Shown: piece after piece, positions 8,586 to 17,889 of the stretch
How the letters are laid out: each line of letters begins with the position of its first letter
Position numbering within the stretch: the stretch's first letter is position 1
Assembly: GCF_003992665.1 (NCBI RefSeq)
Contig: NZ_RZMX01000055.1
Coordinates: 1-64,000 of the forward strand
Length of the DNA stretch: 64,000 bases
Direction: 5' to 3'
From: Pelagibacterium montanilacus
GTDB lineage: Bacteria > Pseudomonadota > Alphaproteobacteria > Rhizobiales > Devosiaceae
Position numbers and translations under genes: made by a program
Notes under the pieces: generated by a model
Told to the model about the DNA's origin: nothing
The model's input: the letters and a program-made list of their open reading frames with translations, nothing else
Databases searched by the model: none

Positions 8586-9428
8586 TCAGCCGGCGGCGAC
8601 GACGCCTGAGGTGATCAGCCCGATCAGAAACAGCCCGAGCACCAGCCTGTAGATCACGAAGGGAGTGTAGGTCTGGCGCTTGAGCCAGGTCATCATCAGG
8701 GCCACCGTGGCCCAGGCCGAAAAGAAGGCCAGCACGCCACCGAACAGCGCGTCCGTGGTCAGCCGGGCATTGCCTGCCTCATAGAGATCCAGCCCCCCGA
8801 GCACGCCGGCCCCCAGGATCGTGGGGATCGAAAGCAGCAGCGCCAGCCGCGCCGAGAGCGGGCGATCGAGGCCCGCATAGCGGCCGGCTGTCATGCAGAT
8901 GCCCGAGCGCGACACGCCAGGGATGATCGCGATGCATTGGGCAAAGCCCACGATCATGGCGTTGCGCAGCGAGAGCGTCTCGAGCCGGGAATGAACCTCG
9001 GGCCGACGGTCGGAAAAATAGAGCAGCACGCCGAAGACGATGGTGGACAGCGCCAGCATCCAGAGCGAGCGACCGAATTCGACCACCAGATCCTTGGCCG
9101 CAAACCCGACGACGACGATGGGCAGCGACGCGGCGATCACCACGAGGACGAGCCGAAGCCTCTCTCCGCCCCGCCCCCTTAGTCCATCGAGCAGACCGGA
9201 AACCAGCAGCCCGATGTCATCCCGGAAATAGACGAGCACGGCGCCCAGCGAGCCCACATGCAGGGCGATGTCGAGCGCCAGCTCTTCGCTGGGCGACATC
9301 GCCGCGATGTCGAATCCCATCGCCCCCATGATCACCCGCCCCAGGATCAGATGGGCTGACGAGCTGACGGGCAGGAATTCGGTAACGCCCTGCACGAGAG
9401 CAAGGAGCGCGACATAAATCAGTTCCAA
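8586..9428 (-). CDS. uppP: undecaprenyl-diphosphatase
   Basis: Integral membrane phosphatase (BacA/UppP) that recycles undecaprenyl pyrophosphate for cell-wall synthesis and gives bacitracin resistance. It has 280 residues and about eight membrane segments. The two active-site motifs are EFLPVSSSAHLILG (17-30) and PGVSRSGICMTAGRYAGL (170-187). It ends 7 bases from the oppositely oriented csaA stop and lies just downstream of the MarR gene on the same strand. Confidence 0.95.
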   Translation of the reverse strand: MELIYVALLALVQGVTEFLPVSSSAHLILGRVIMGAMGFDIAAMSPSEELALDIALHVGSLGAVLVYFRDDIGLLVSGLLDGLRGRGGERLRLVLVVIAASLPIVVVGFAAKDLVVEFGRSLWMLALSTIVFGVLLYFSDRRPEVHSRLETLSLRNAMIVGFAQCIAIIPGVSRSGICMTAGRYAGLDRPLSARLALLLSIPTILGAGVLGGLDLYEAGNARLTTDALFGGVLAFFSAWATVALMMTWLKRQTYTPFVIYRLVLGLFLIGLITSGVVAAG

Positions 9429-9438
9429 GACTGATCCC

Positions 9439-9960
9439 CTATTTCATCTGATGGGTTAGCCGGAGCGAATCGAGCAGCCCCTGATCCTCGGATTCTGTCA
9501 TGGCAACGAAGAACCGGGTGACGCAGTCGCGGGCCTCGGGCGGCAGCGCCTTGAGCGCGGCATCAATCCGCCGGGCCTGCGTAGAGCTCAGCACCTCGAA
9601 GAACTCCCGCCCCTTTTCCGTGGGGTAGAGCAGGCGCTGGCGACGATCGGTTTCCCCGTGCCGCTGGGCCACATAACCGCTGTCGATCAACTGCCTTAGA
9701 ACCCGCGCCAGGCTCTGTTTGGTAATGCGCAGGATGTCGAGCAGGTCGGCCACGGTCATACCAGGCCGCAAATTCACGAAATAGATCACCCTGTGATGGG
9801 CGCGCCCGAACCCCTGCCGCTCAAGAAGCGCGTCCGCATCGCGCACGAAGTCGCGATAGGCGAAGAAAAACAGCCCCATGACGTCGATCGGCATCTCGGG
9901 GAAATCGTAGATGGCGGAATTTATGTCAGCCTTGTTGACATTTATCTTCTGAGCTGGCAT
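9439..9960 (-). CDS. MarR-family transcriptional regulator
   Basis: A 173-residue winged-helix regulator. The HTH is MTVADLLDILRITKQSLARV followed by the wing (GETDRRQRLLYPTEKG), typical of MarR proteins that bind small phenolic ligands. I chose ATG 9960 (MPAQKIN), which has GGAAG about 9 bases upstream; the longer frame starting near 10098 runs into the ilvE promoter region. The gene is divergent from ilvE, and the shared 139-bp gap holds a palindrome at 10003-10023. Confidence 0.85.
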   Translation of the reverse strand: MPAQKINVNKADINSAIYDFPEMPIDVMGLFFFAYRDFVRDADALLERQGFGRAHHRVIYFVNLRPGMTVADLLDILRITKQSLARVLRQLIDSGYVAQRHGETDRRQRLLYPTEKGREFFEVLSSTQARRIDAALKALPPEARDCVTRFFVAMTESEDQGLLDSLRLTHQMK

Positions 9961-10002
9961 CCTGCTTCCAACATCTTGGCCGGTAACCGACTTATCACAG
10001 AC

Positions 10003-10023
10003 CCACTTTGGTTTGCCAAGTGG
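10003..10023. promoter_or_regulatory. candidate MarR operator between marR and ilvE
   Basis: The imperfect inverted repeat CCACTTTGG / CCAAGTGG (centre near 10013) lies in the divergent promoter gap. MarR regulators usually bind such palindromes of about 16-20 bp in their own promoter. The assignment is by position and symmetry only. Confidence 0.35.
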
Positions 10024-10099
10024 CGTGGGATTGCGGCATGATGGTTTCAAGTGAGCCGCCGGCCAGCGGCACGACAACGGAAAACGACGGGAGAACACG

Positions 10100-10990
10100 A
10101 TGGCATTCGTGCCAATGGATCAGCGAGAGGGGTGGATCTGGTACAATGGGGAGATGGTCCCCTGGGGGGAAGCCAAGGTTCATGTCCTCACCCATGGGCT
10201 GCATTATGCAAGCTCGGTGTTTGAAGGCCAGCGCGCTTATGGCGGCGAAGTCTTCAAGCTGCGCGAGCACACCGACCGGCTGATTGCCTCGGGCCGTACG
10301 CTCGACTTCGAAATCCCCTATTCCGCCGACGAGATCGACGATGCCTGCCGCGCCGTTCTGCAAAAGAACGAGCTGGTCGACGCCTATATGCGCCCGGTCG
10401 CCTGGCGTGGCTCGGAGACGCTTTCGGTGCCCGCGCGCGACAACAAGGTGCACCTGGCGATCGCGGCCTGGGTCTGGCCGAGCTATTTCTCGACCGAGGA
10501 CCGGCTCAAGGGCATTCGCCTGTGCTGGGCGCCCTGGAAGCGCCCCTCGCCCGAAACCATCCCCTGCAAGGCCAAGGCTGCCGGTCTTTACATGATCTGC
10601 ACCCTCTCCAAGCACGGCGCGATGGACAAGGGCTATGCCGATGCGTTGATGCTCGACTACCGCGGCTACGTGGCCGAGGCGACCGGGGCAAACGTGTTCT
10701 TCGTCAAGGGCAAGGAAATCACCACCCCGACGCCCGATTGCTTCCTCGACGGCATCACGCGCCGCACGCTGATCGGTCTGGCCAGGTCCAAGGGCTATTC
10801 GATCGTCGAGCGTCACATCAAGCCCGAGGAACTGGGCAATTTCGACGAGTGCTTCCTCACCGGCACTGCAGCAGAAGTGACGCCGGTTTCCGAAGTGGGC
10901 GAATTCAGCTTTACCCCGGGCGAGGCCTGCCGCACGTTGGTCGAGGCCTATATGCAGGAAGTCCAGCCCAAGCGTCAGGCTGCCGAATAA
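10100..10990 (+). CDS. ilvE: branched-chain amino acid aminotransferase
   Basis: PLP enzyme of fold type IV that interconverts branched-chain amino acids and their keto acids. It has 296 residues. MVPWGEAKVHVLTHGLHY and SSVFEGQRAYGG are at the N-terminus; the likely PLP lysine is K159 in CKAKAAGLYM; GYVAEATGANVFFVK and PDCFLDGITRRTLIGLA follow. It is transcribed alone, divergent from a MarR gene, and ends at a good intrinsic terminator. Confidence 0.93.
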   Translation: MAFVPMDQREGWIWYNGEMVPWGEAKVHVLTHGLHYASSVFEGQRAYGGEVFKLREHTDRLIASGRTLDFEIPYSADEIDDACRAVLQKNELVDAYMRPVAWRGSETLSVPARDNKVHLAIAAWVWPSYFSTEDRLKGIRLCWAPWKRPSPETIPCKAKAAGLYMICTLSKHGAMDKGYADALMLDYRGYVAEATGANVFFVKGKEITTPTPDCFLDGITRRTLIGLARSKGYSIVERHIKPEELGNFDECFLTGTAAEVTPVSEVGEFSFTPGEACRTLVEAYMQEVQPKRQAAE

Positions 10991-11014
10991 ACCCTGTCGC
11001 TGGCAGTGAATACG

Positions 11015-11047
11015 AAAGGACCGGAGGGGAAACCCTGCGGTCCTTTT
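11015..11047 (+). terminator. intrinsic terminator after ilvE
   Basis: Stem AAAGGACCG / CGGTCCTTT (11015-11023 with 11038-11046), with the downstream T run partly inside the second arm. The site lies between the convergent ilvE and moaE genes and may work in both directions. Confidence 0.8.
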
Positions 11048-11494
11048 TCATGTCCAGCGCGCCACCGCTGCATCGTCCGAAGCGCGCGCCTCGACCCAAC
11101 TGTCCCTGCCGGGCCGGTGCTCCTTCTTCCAGAACGGGGCGTTGGTCTTGAGCGTATCCATCAGGAAGCCCGCCCCATCGAACGCCGCCTGCCGATGTAG
11201 CGACGCCGTCATCACCTGCACGATCGGCTCGCCGGGCAAAAGGCGCCCGAAGCGGTGGATGATCCACGCATCGATCAGCCCGAACCTCGCGATCGCCTCC
11301 GCGCGAAGCGCCTCGAGCTGCGCCTGGGCGAGCGCGGGATAATGCTCGAGCGTCATCGCCTCGAGCGGATCGTCAGGCGTCGAGCGCACACGCCCGGTAA
11401 ACGTCGCCACCGCGCCGCCGCCCCCCACCGCTTCGGTGAACGCATCGAGTTCCGCTCCCGGCCCGAAGGGATCGCCCTGCAACCGCACGACCAT
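11048..11494 (-). CDS. moaE: molybdopterin synthase catalytic subunit
   Basis: Large subunit of molybdopterin synthase, which with MoaD inserts the dithiolene sulfurs into precursor Z. It has 148 residues. AVATFTGRVRS near the N-terminus, LEHYPALAQAQLEAL, IIHRFGRLLPGEPIVQVMTAS and the lysine motif TLKTNAPFWKKE match MoaE. It lies 3 bases after moaD at the end of the SDR-uvrC-pgsA-moaD-moaE operon. Confidence 0.92.
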   Translation of the reverse strand: MVVRLQGDPFGPGAELDAFTEAVGGGGAVATFTGRVRSTPDDPLEAMTLEHYPALAQAQLEALRAEAIARFGLIDAWIIHRFGRLLPGEPIVQVMTASLHRQAAFDGAGFLMDTLKTNAPFWKKEHRPGRDSWVEARASDDAAVARWT

Positions 11495-11497
11495 CGC

Positions 11498-11749
11498 TTA
11501 TCCCCCCGTCATCGGCGGGAACAGCGCCACGGTCCTCGCGCCCGCAATCGCGGTCTCGTGGCCGACCAGCGTGTCATCCACCGCGGCACGGATCAGCTCG
11601 CGTTTTTGCGTCGCCAGCGCAAAGGCCTCGTCGCGCCCGGCCAGCCAGTCCATCAACTGAGCGACGCTGGTCACGCTCTCGGGCGGGTCGACCTCGTCGA
11701 AATCGCGGTTCAGCCGCTCGCGAAGCCATGCAAAATAGAGCACTCTCAC
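11498..11749 (-). CDS. moaD: molybdopterin synthase sulfur carrier subunit
   Basis: An 83-residue ubiquitin-fold protein ending in the Gly-Gly tail (PPMTGG) that carries the thiocarboxylate. The start ATG overlaps the pgsA stop (ATGA). It is the partner of the adjacent MoaE. Confidence 0.9.
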   Translation of the reverse strand: MRVLYFAWLRERLNRDFDEVDPPESVTSVAQLMDWLAGRDEAFALATQKRELIRAAVDDTLVGHETAIAGARTVALFPPMTGG

Positions 11750-12330
11750 GAGAAGTCATCCTGCTCAGTCGGCGCGAGGTGCTTTTGCACGCCCAGCCAG
11801 TACTGGATCCCGGTGATCGCCGTCAGGATCGCCGCCACCCAGAGGATGATATCGCTCAGCTCCCTCATGCCGGGGATCAGGGGCTCGGCGGTCACAACTC
11901 CCAGCGCGACGAGCTGCGCGGTGGTCTTGTATTTGGCCAGCTTGGAGACGTGCACCGTGATCTTGGAAGTGCCCATGAACTCGCGCAGCCCCGAAACGAA
12001 GATCTCGCGCATGAGGATCACCGTGGCCGGGATCAGATCCCACGCCCCGAAGCTGCGGTCAAAGCAGAACACCAGCAGCAATGCGCCCACCAGCAGCTTG
12101 TCGGCGATGGGATCGAGCATCCGCCCGATCTCGGAGATCGTGCCGTATTTGCGCGCGAAATACCCATCGAAATAATCGGTGACCGCCGCCGCGATATAGA
12201 GCAGCAACGCCAGCCAGCGCAGCGCGGGATGATCGGCAAGGATCAGCACCATGATCACGGGGATCGCGGCGATCCGGCCATAGGTCAGCCAGTTGGGCAA
12301 CCGTGCCATGTCGAATTTGCTCTCTGCCAT
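11746..12330 (-). CDS. pgsA: CDP-diacylglycerol-glycerol-3-phosphate 3-phosphatidyltransferase
   Basis: Membrane enzyme that makes phosphatidylglycerol phosphate, the committed step to phosphatidylglycerol and cardiolipin. It has 194 residues and several membrane segments. The CDP-alcohol phosphatidyltransferase motif is complete: TDYFDGYFARKYG, then SEIGRMLDPIADK. It lies 10 bases after uvrC; the uvrC-pgsA-moaD-moaE order is widespread in Hyphomicrobiales. Confidence 0.92.
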   Translation of the reverse strand: MAESKFDMARLPNWLTYGRIAAIPVIMVLILADHPALRWLALLLYIAAAVTDYFDGYFARKYGTISEIGRMLDPIADKLLVGALLLVFCFDRSFGAWDLIPATVILMREIFVSGLREFMGTSKITVHVSKLAKYKTTAQLVALGVVTAEPLIPGMRELSDIILWVAAILTAITGIQYWLGVQKHLAPTEQDDFS

Positions 12331-12340
12331 CAGCCCTGCC

Positions 12341-14218
12341 CTAGGTTGTTCGATTGAAGTGATCGTATATCTGCTGCGCCATGGTGGTGGAAATCCCCGG
12401 TATGGCCGCCAAATCCGCCAGCGCCGCTCGGGCCACCGCCTTGGCGGACCCGAAATGCTGCAACAGGGCGCGCTTTCGCGTCGGCCCGATGCCTTCGATC
12501 TCGTCGAGAGGGTTCTTCACCATCTCCTTTTTACGCCGCGCCCTGTGAGTGCCGATGGCGAACCTGTGTGCCTCGTCCCGCAGCCGCTGCACATAATAGA
12601 GCACCGGATCGCGCGCCGGCAGCATGAAGGGCTCGCGGCCTTCCATAAAGAAAGTCTCGCGCCCGGCATTGCGTTCCTCGCCCTTGGCGATGCCGATGAC
12701 CGTCACCTCGCGCGGCAGGTTCATCTCAGCCAGCACGGCCTTAACCGCATTGGTCTGGCCCGCACCGCCGTCGATCAGCACAACATCGGGCCAGTCCGGC
12801 ATCTCGCCGTCGCTCTCCTCGTCCGGATCGCTCTCATTGGCAAGGCGGCTGAACCTGCGGGTCAGCACCTCGCGCATCATGCCGAAATCGTCCCCCGGCG
12901 TGAGCTCGGTCGATTTGATGTTGAACGTGCGGTAGTGCTTTTTCGATAGCCCCTCGACCCCGGCGACGACCATCCCGCCCACTGCATTGGTGCCCTGGAT
13001 ATGGGAGTTGTCATAGACCTCGATCCGCCGCGGCACCTCGGTGAGCCCGAAGGTGCCGGCCATGGCGTCGAGCAGCTTGCGCTGGCTCGCCGAATCCGCG
13101 AGATGCCGGCCCAGCGCTTCGCGTGCATTGGTCACCGCCATCTCGACGAGCGTGCGCTTCTCGCCGCGCTGGGGCATCTCCACCTTCACGGCATGGCTTG
13201 CACGCGAGGCGAGGGCGTCCTTGAGCACCTCGGGCTCGGCCAGGGGCTCCGAGACCAGCACCAGCCGTGGTGGCGTGCGGCTTTCGTAGAACTGGGCGAT
13301 GAACGCCTCGAGCACTTCGGCCGGGGTCAAAAGCTCGTCGGCACGCGGGTAATAGGCGTAATTGCCCCAGTTCTGGTGGGCGCGATAGAAGAACACCTGC
13401 ACGCAGAAATTGCCCGCGTCCTGATGGATCGCGAAGATGTCGGCTTCCGCCACGCTTTGCGCATTGCTGCCGCTGCCGCCCTGAATGTGCGAAAGCGCGC
13501 CGATCCGGTCCCGCAGCATCGCTGCCCGCTCGAAGTCCAGCGCCTCGGCCGCCGCGTTCATCTCGCCCTGCAGCTTTTCCTGCACCGCCTTGGTGCGCCC
13601 CGACAAGAAGGCCCGCGCCTCTTCGCCGAGCTGCTGATAGTCGGGAATGGAAATCTCGCCCGTGCACGGCGCCGCGCACCGCTTGATCTGGTGCTGGAGG
13701 CAGGGCCGCGAGCGCGAGGCGTAAAAACTGTCCGAGCAATTGCGCAACAGGAAAGCCTTCTGGAGCGCGGTGACCGTCCGGTTGACCGCCGAGGCCGAGG
13801 CAAAGGGCCCGAAATAATGGCCCTTGCGGCGCCGCGACCCGCGATGCTTGGTCAGCTCGGGCGCCTCGTGCTCGGTGGCGAGCAGGATATAGGGGAACGT
13901 CTTGTCGTCGCGCAGCAGCACATTGTAGCGCGGCCGCAGGCGCTTGATGAGATTGGCCTCAAGCAAGAGCGCCGCGCTCTCGGTCTCGGTGCGCACGAAT
14001 TCCATCGCCCGCGTCGCCGCGATCATCCGGCAGATGCGCACCGGATTGCCCTCGTAGCGCGTGTAGTTGGTGACCCGCGCCTTCAGGTTCCGGGCCTTGC
14101 CCACATAGATCACCTGCGCCTTGTCATCGATCATGCGATAGACGCCGGGGCCTGAGGGCAGGGTCTTGACGAAGCGCTTGATGATGTCCGGGCCGGTGGT
14201 TTCGGTGAAGTCTGTCAT
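12341..14218 (-). CDS. uvrC: UvrABC system protein C (excinuclease subunit)
   Basis: Endonuclease subunit of nucleotide excision repair that makes both incisions around a lesion. It has 625 residues: a GIY-YIG nuclease domain ([18 protein letters not shown]), cysteine pairs around [15 protein letters not shown] and KRCAAPC, a UVR helix ([17 protein letters not shown]), the RNase H-like domain ([31 protein letters not shown]) and a C-terminal helix-hairpin-helix ([17 protein letters not shown]). I placed the start at ATG 14218, which overlaps the SDR stop, rather than at the longer frame start at 14254. Confidence 0.95.
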   Translation of the reverse strand: MTDFTETTGPDIIKRFVKTLPSGPGVYRMIDDKAQVIYVGKARNLKARVTNYTRYEGNPVRICRMIAATRAMEFVRTETESAALLLEANLIKRLRPRYNVLLRDDKTFPYILLATEHEAPELTKHRGSRRRKGHYFGPFASASAVNRTVTALQKAFLLRNCSDSFYASRSRPCLQHQIKRCAAPCTGEISIPDYQQLGEEARAFLSGRTKAVQEKLQGEMNAAAEALDFERAAMLRDRIGALSHIQGGSGSNAQSVAEADIFAIHQDAGNFCVQVFFYRAHQNWGNYAYYPRADELLTPAEVLEAFIAQFYESRTPPRLVLVSEPLAEPEVLKDALASRASHAVKVEMPQRGEKRTLVEMAVTNAREALGRHLADSASQRKLLDAMAGTFGLTEVPRRIEVYDNSHIQGTNAVGGMVVAGVEGLSKKHYRTFNIKSTELTPGDDFGMMREVLTRRFSRLANESDPDEESDGEMPDWPDVVLIDGGAGQTNAVKAVLAEMNLPREVTVIGIAKGEERNAGRETFFMEGREPFMLPARDPVLYYVQRLRDEAHRFAIGTHRARRKKEMVKNPLDEIEGIGPTRKRALLQHFGSAKAVARAALADLAAIPGISTTMAQQIYDHFNRTT

Positions 14219-14973
14219 CGTCCGCGCGGCGTGGGGTTGTTCTTGTCGAGCCATTGCAGATGCTCACCGCCGTCGAGCGCCAACATCTGGCCGGTCATCG
14301 ATCCCAAACCGATGATCGCGGTCACCGCCTCGGCGATCTCCTCGGGCGAGGCCCCGCGGGCGAGCGGCAGGCTGGCGACGGAGGCCTCGAACTCCTCCTC
14401 GGTCTGGCGCGCATTGCGCAGCGTCGGCCCCGGGCCGATCGCGTTGACCCGAACCCGCGGCGCCAGCGACTGGGCGAGCGTGCGGGTCGCGGTCCAGAGC
14501 AGGGATTTCGAGAGCGTATAGGAAAAGTGGTCCGGCGAGAGATGCAGGACGCGCTCGTCGATGATGTTGATCACGTTGCCCCGGCTGTCCTCGGGAAGCT
14601 GCGCGGCAAAATCGCGCGCCAGGAACACCGGCGCCTCGGCGTGCAGTGCCATATGCAGGTCCCAGAGGTCCTCATGCAGCGTCCCGGCGCTGTCGGGCTC
14701 GAACACCGAGGCGTTGTTGACCAGCACCGTCAGCGGCCCGAACAACTCGCCGGCGGCGGAAATCAGCCCCATGCGCTCCTCGCGCCGCGCGAGATCGGCC
14801 TTGACGATATCGGCCTGCCCGCCATCGGCCCGGATCGCGTCGGCCAGGGCTTCGGCCTTCTGTCCCGAGCCGCGATAGTGAATGACCACGGCATGGTCTT
14901 CGGCCGCGAGCCGCGTGGCGATCGCCGCGCCGATCCGGTCGGCTGCACCGGTGACGAGTGCCGTGCCCTTCAT
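14215..14973 (-). CDS. SDR-family oxidoreductase (FolM/pteridine reductase-like)
   Basis: A 252-residue short-chain dehydrogenase. The dinucleotide-binding [12 protein letters not shown] is at the N-terminus, [13 protein letters not shown] follows, and the catalytic Tyr-Lys is in [10 protein letters not shown], with [13 protein letters not shown] after it. The asparagine-serine region reads [10 protein letters not shown], so the usual catalytic Ser is replaced by Asp, as in the pteridine reductase/FolM branch. The ATG at 14973 has AAGGA upstream; a TTG two codons earlier is also possible. It is the first gene of the uvrC operon. Confidence 0.8.
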   Translation of the reverse strand: MKGTALVTGAADRIGAAIATRLAAEDHAVVIHYRGSGQKAEALADAIRADGGQADIVKADLARREERMGLISAAGELFGPLTVLVNNASVFEPDSAGTLHEDLWDLHMALHAEAPVFLARDFAAQLPEDSRGNVINIIDERVLHLSPDHFSYTLSKSLLWTATRTLAQSLAPRVRVNAIGPGPTLRNARQTEEEFEASVASLPLARGASPEEIAEAVTAIIGLGSMTGQMLALDGGEHLQWLDKNNPTPRGR

Positions 14974-15071
14974 GTCCAATGTCCTTCAGCTGACCGTCGC
15001 GAACCAGAAATACCGCGCGGGTATACTTCCTCCATCCAGATAGGATGCTCCCCTGCCCGATGCAATCACCC

Positions 15072-15287
15072 TCATCGCCTGCGACGGATGGCGGCAAGGA
15101 CCCACAGGATAGCCCCGCAGATCAGAGACAGCGCCCCGAGTGGCGCCACCGCAAGCACGAGGAACGTGCCGAGCAAAGCCGCGGCTTCGGGCGCCAGCAC
15201 CATGAGCAGCAAGGCCGGCACCAGCGAGATCACGAGGAGCAGAGCCCCGAGCTGGAGAAATCCGATCGCCCATCCCTGCAGCGTCAT
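15072..15287 (-). CDS. small two-helix membrane protein
   Basis: A 71-residue hydrophobic protein with two predicted membrane helices (ALLLVISLVPALLLMVL and FLVLAVAPLGALSLICGAIL) and a positively charged tail (AAIRRRR), which suggests the C-terminus is cytoplasmic. GGGAGG lies 8 bases before the ATG. I do not recognise a family. It stands 98 bp upstream of the SDR gene on the same strand. Confidence 0.55.
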   Translation of the reverse strand: MTLQGWAIGFLQLGALLLVISLVPALLLMVLAPEAAALLGTFLVLAVAPLGALSLICGAILWVLAAIRRRR

Positions 15288-15311
15288 CGCCTGTCCTCCC
15301 GATCACAGTTC

Positions 15312-15430
15312 AGAGCGTTTCCAGGAAAGTGCCCGGCCCATACCCCGATCCGGGAGGGATACACTTTTCCGGTTCGGTGGCGCGACACATCAAAGGCTTG
15401 AGACCCCCTCTTGATTTCATCAAGAGGGGC
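15312..15430. repeat. interspersed palindromic repeat, copy 1
   Basis: It begins AGAGCGTTTCCAGGAAAGTG, has the conserved ACACTTTTCCGGTTCGG and a CGCGACA-ATCAAAGGCTTGAGA segment, and ends in an 11-bp hairpin CCCCTCTTGAT / ATCAAGAGGGG (15405-15415 with 15419-15429). The terminal hairpin sequence differs from the other copies, but the position and symmetry are the same, so it looks like a compensated variant. Confidence 0.7.
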
Positions 15431-15528
15431 ACTTGAGACAAATGCCGGGCACCTGCACATCCCGCATGACGGATCACCGCGATTATGAGAGCATCGATCC
15501 CATTGCACCGACCGGGGACGCCATTCCG

Positions 15529-16107
15529 ATGAAAACACTTCGTACCATTGCCATGGGGCTGTTGCTCACGCTGCCCGCATTCACGCCCGTTCTTGCCGAC
15601 GAGATCGGGGACTTCCTCGACGAGGCCCGCGCTGCCTACGAGGCCGGCGATATCAAGGCCACGAAATACGCCATCGACCAGGCCTCGGTTGCTCTGGCGC
15701 AACTGGCGGCGGCTGCGCTCGCCGAGGTTCTGCCCGAGGCCCTGCCCGGCTGGACGGCCGAGGAAGCCGAGACCTCGGGCAACGAGGCCGCTGCCATGGC
15801 CATGCTCGGCGGCGGCATGACCGCCTCGCGCAGCTACAGCGGCGATGCGGGCTCGGTCGATATATCGGTGATGGGCGATTCCCCGCTCCTGATGATGTAC
15901 GCGCCCATGCTCGCCAATCCCATGATGGCCGCCGCGCTGGGCCGCACCCAGAAGATCGGCAGCGTCGACGCCATCGTCTCGAGCGAAGGCCAGGTCATCA
16001 TGATCGTCGCCAACCGCTTCGTGGTCACGGTCGACGGATCGGCCGACGAAGACGACAAGATCGCCTATGCCGGAGCGATCGACCTTGAGGCGCTCGCCAC
16101 GCTCTGA
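15529..16107 (+). CDS. secreted protein of unknown function
   Basis: A 192-residue protein with a clear signal peptide (MKTLRTIAMGLLLTLPAF, cleaved near VLADE). An alpha-helical, alanine-rich region follows, with EARAAYEAGDIKATKYAIDQA resembling a TPR-like helix pair. The second half looks beta-rich (SRSYSGDAGSVDISVMGDS; RFVVTVDGSADE). I chose ATG 15529 because the signal peptide starts there; the longer frame adds 32 residues without a plausible signal. The function is unknown. The repeat copy 1 lies just upstream. Confidence 0.7.
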   Translation: MKTLRTIAMGLLLTLPAFTPVLADEIGDFLDEARAAYEAGDIKATKYAIDQASVALAQLAAAALAEVLPEALPGWTAEEAETSGNEAAAMAMLGGGMTASRSYSGDAGSVDISVMGDSPLLMMYAPMLANPMMAAALGRTQKIGSVDAIVSSEGQVIMIVANRFVVTVDGSADEDDKIAYAGAIDLEALATL

Positions 16108-16126
16108 GGGCATCGGAGCCGGCCCG

Positions 16127-16519
16127 TCAGCCCGCAAGCACCGACAATGCCCAGTGGCCGCCGGCGGCGGCCACTGCGGTCAGCGTCGCGCCCCAGGCCA
16201 TGTCGACGAACGCCACGGCTGCGGTAAAGCCCTTCACCGTCGAGAGATTTGTGAGATCGTAGGTGCCATAGGCGATAAAGCCCAGCACGCCGCCCAGAAT
16301 GAAGGCGTTAGCCACCGAGTCCGCCGGAACCACCGCAAACAGCACAACGCCTCCCAGATAGGCCAGGTAGAAGAGCCCCGCGATCCCGAGCCGCGGCTTG
16401 TCGAGCATCAGATCGCCCAGTTGCGGCTTGTAGAACCGCCCACCCATCTGGCTGAGCCAGACATAGTCGATGGGAAAGAATATGATCGCACACGCGATAT
16501 AGGCGATGACGTAATCCAT
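16127..16519 (-). CDS. DUF2177 family membrane protein
   Basis: A 130-residue protein with four membrane segments; MDYVIAYIACAIIFFPIDYVWL and FILGGVLGFIAYGTYDLTNL are characteristic of the DUF2177 family. The function is unknown. The ATG at 16519 is preceded by GGAGG at about 9 bases. The stop is convergent with the 15529-16107 gene. Confidence 0.8.
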   Translation of the reverse strand: MDYVIAYIACAIIFFPIDYVWLSQMGGRFYKPQLGDLMLDKPRLGIAGLFYLAYLGGVVLFAVVPADSVANAFILGGVLGFIAYGTYDLTNLSTVKGFTAAVAFVDMAWGATLTAVAAAGGHWALSVLAG

Positions 16520-16658
16520 GACGGGCGGGCCTCCGGCGGTGTTGGTGTTGTCATGTCCCGATACGCACGACGCCCCGGACGCGATCAGATGAGACGCTTG
16601 AATCGCTTGGGCCCGCACTCCATTGTGCACCGGCACGGCACGGAATGGAGCGACGAGA

Positions 16659-17102
16659 ATGATCTTTCTGCTTTACGGCGCGATTGTCCTGGGGGCAATC
16701 GCCGTTCTGGGCAACCTCATGTTGCACAGATGGAATGCGGCGCGCCGGGACAAGCAGCTCCAGGCTCGGGTCGAGGCCTATGAGGCCGGGCTTGCCCATG
16801 AAGGCATGCCCGAGGCGCTGGGCGCCTTGACGCACCAGGAGCGCCAGCAGACCCTTCTGGCCGCGGCACGCCAGGTGCAGGCCGAAAGCGACCGCCGGTT
16901 CTATATCTCGACCATTGGCGGCATCCTCGCCTTCTTCGTGGCCCTCGGCTTTGCCATCGAGGGCGAAGGCACACGCGATTTCGTCATAACTCTCGTGATC
17001 GCCGCCGCGGCGCTCTATGGGATCAACGTCGTCCTCCAGCGCAGCTTCCGCTCCCGGATGGAAGCCCGCGGCATCGACATCGAGCGCCTGCGCATCGACT
17101 GA
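16659..17102 (+). CDS. hypothetical membrane protein
   Basis: A 147-residue protein: one N-terminal membrane helix ([20 protein letters not shown]), a charged helical middle ([21 protein letters not shown] and onward), and two more hydrophobic helices ([37 protein letters not shown]). ATG 16659 marks the first membrane segment; the longer reading frame adds 12 unrelated residues. No family is recognised. It is divergent from the DUF2177 gene. Confidence 0.65.
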   Translation: MIFLLYGAIVLGAIAVLGNLMLHRWNAARRDKQLQARVEAYEAGLAHEGMPEALGALTHQERQQTLLAAARQVQAESDRRFYISTIGGILAFFVALGFAIEGEGTRDFVITLVIAAAALYGINVVLQRSFRSRMEARGIDIERLRID

Positions 17103-17120
17103 GATCGGTACCCGCACACG

Positions 17121-17147
17121 AAAAAGGCCCGCGCACGGGCGGGCCTT
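17121..17147 (-). terminator. intrinsic terminator between convergent genes
   Basis: An inverted repeat AAGGCCCG / CGGGCCTT (17124-17131 with 17140-17147), flanked by AAAAA on the left. Read on the minus strand it ends in a run of five T, so it terminates the SH3-domain gene; it may also stop the plus-strand gene that ends at 17102. Confidence 0.7.
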
Positions 17148-17166
17148 CATCATGGCGTTGGGTCGA

Positions 17167-17655
17167 TCAGTTGCCGAAGCAGAAATATCCGTTCGGCCCG
17201 TCAAAGCAGACCTGGCTGTCGTCACGTGGGTTGCGGTGGTCGTCCCAGCGACCGCGATCGCGGTCATGGCGCGGGGGGCGGTAGTCGTAGTCATGGCGCG
17301 GACGATCCGGGCGGTGGTAGCGCGGGGGCGGCGGCGGTGCGGGCCGATACCGCGGCGGCGCAGGCCGGTACTGAGGCTGGCGCACGTGTCCCACTTCGCG
17401 CAAATAGTTCGAGGATACCCAGCCGGTCACGCGCGATCCGCGCGGCGAGAGAAAGCACCAGCTTCCCCTGCAATAATCGACTTCCGCGAGTTGGTTGCGC
17501 TGCAACACGTCCACCACCCGGAACTGGGTGCCCGGACCGTTGCGGACGTTGACCGAGGTGGTCGCGCTTGCGGTCCAGGCGAACGCGCCGGCGGTCATCA
17601 CCATCACCATCAGGGCGGCAACACCACCCTTTATGACATTCCTGCCGAGAGCCAT
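17167..17655 (-). CDS. secreted bacterial SH3-domain protein
   Basis: A 162-residue exported protein. The signal peptide ([20 protein letters not shown]) is followed by an SH3b domain ([20 protein letters not shown], then a tryptophan in [10 protein letters not shown] and [10 protein letters not shown]), a long proline/arginine/tyrosine-rich low-complexity tail, and a C-terminal cysteine pair ([14 protein letters not shown]). SH3b domains often bind cell-wall peptides. I chose ATG 17655 (MALGRN); a start nine codons earlier is possible. Confidence 0.75.
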   Translation of the reverse strand: MALGRNVIKGGVAALMVMVMTAGAFAWTASATTSVNVRNGPGTQFRVVDVLQRNQLAEVDYCRGSWCFLSPRGSRVTGWVSSNYLREVGHVRQPQYRPAPPRYRPAPPPPPRYHRPDRPRHDYDYRPPRHDRDRGRWDDHRNPRDDSQVCFDGPNGYFCFGN

Positions 17656-17889
17656 TTCGATTCTCCACTTGATGCTTTGCAAAGGCGAGACCTTCGCCTC
17701 CTCTGGGCCCCAATAAAGCCCACCGAGCCTGAACGGGCGCTGAATGGATCGTTTAGCGTTACGTTAGCTGCGTTCGGCCTCGGTCAAAAGTTGTGTTGCA
17801 CCCCGGGATCGTGGGGAGTAAACGTGCCCCGAAAAACAGACGCGCGGATACAGCCGCGCGCACGGGCAAGACGGGCACAGGGGCTGACA

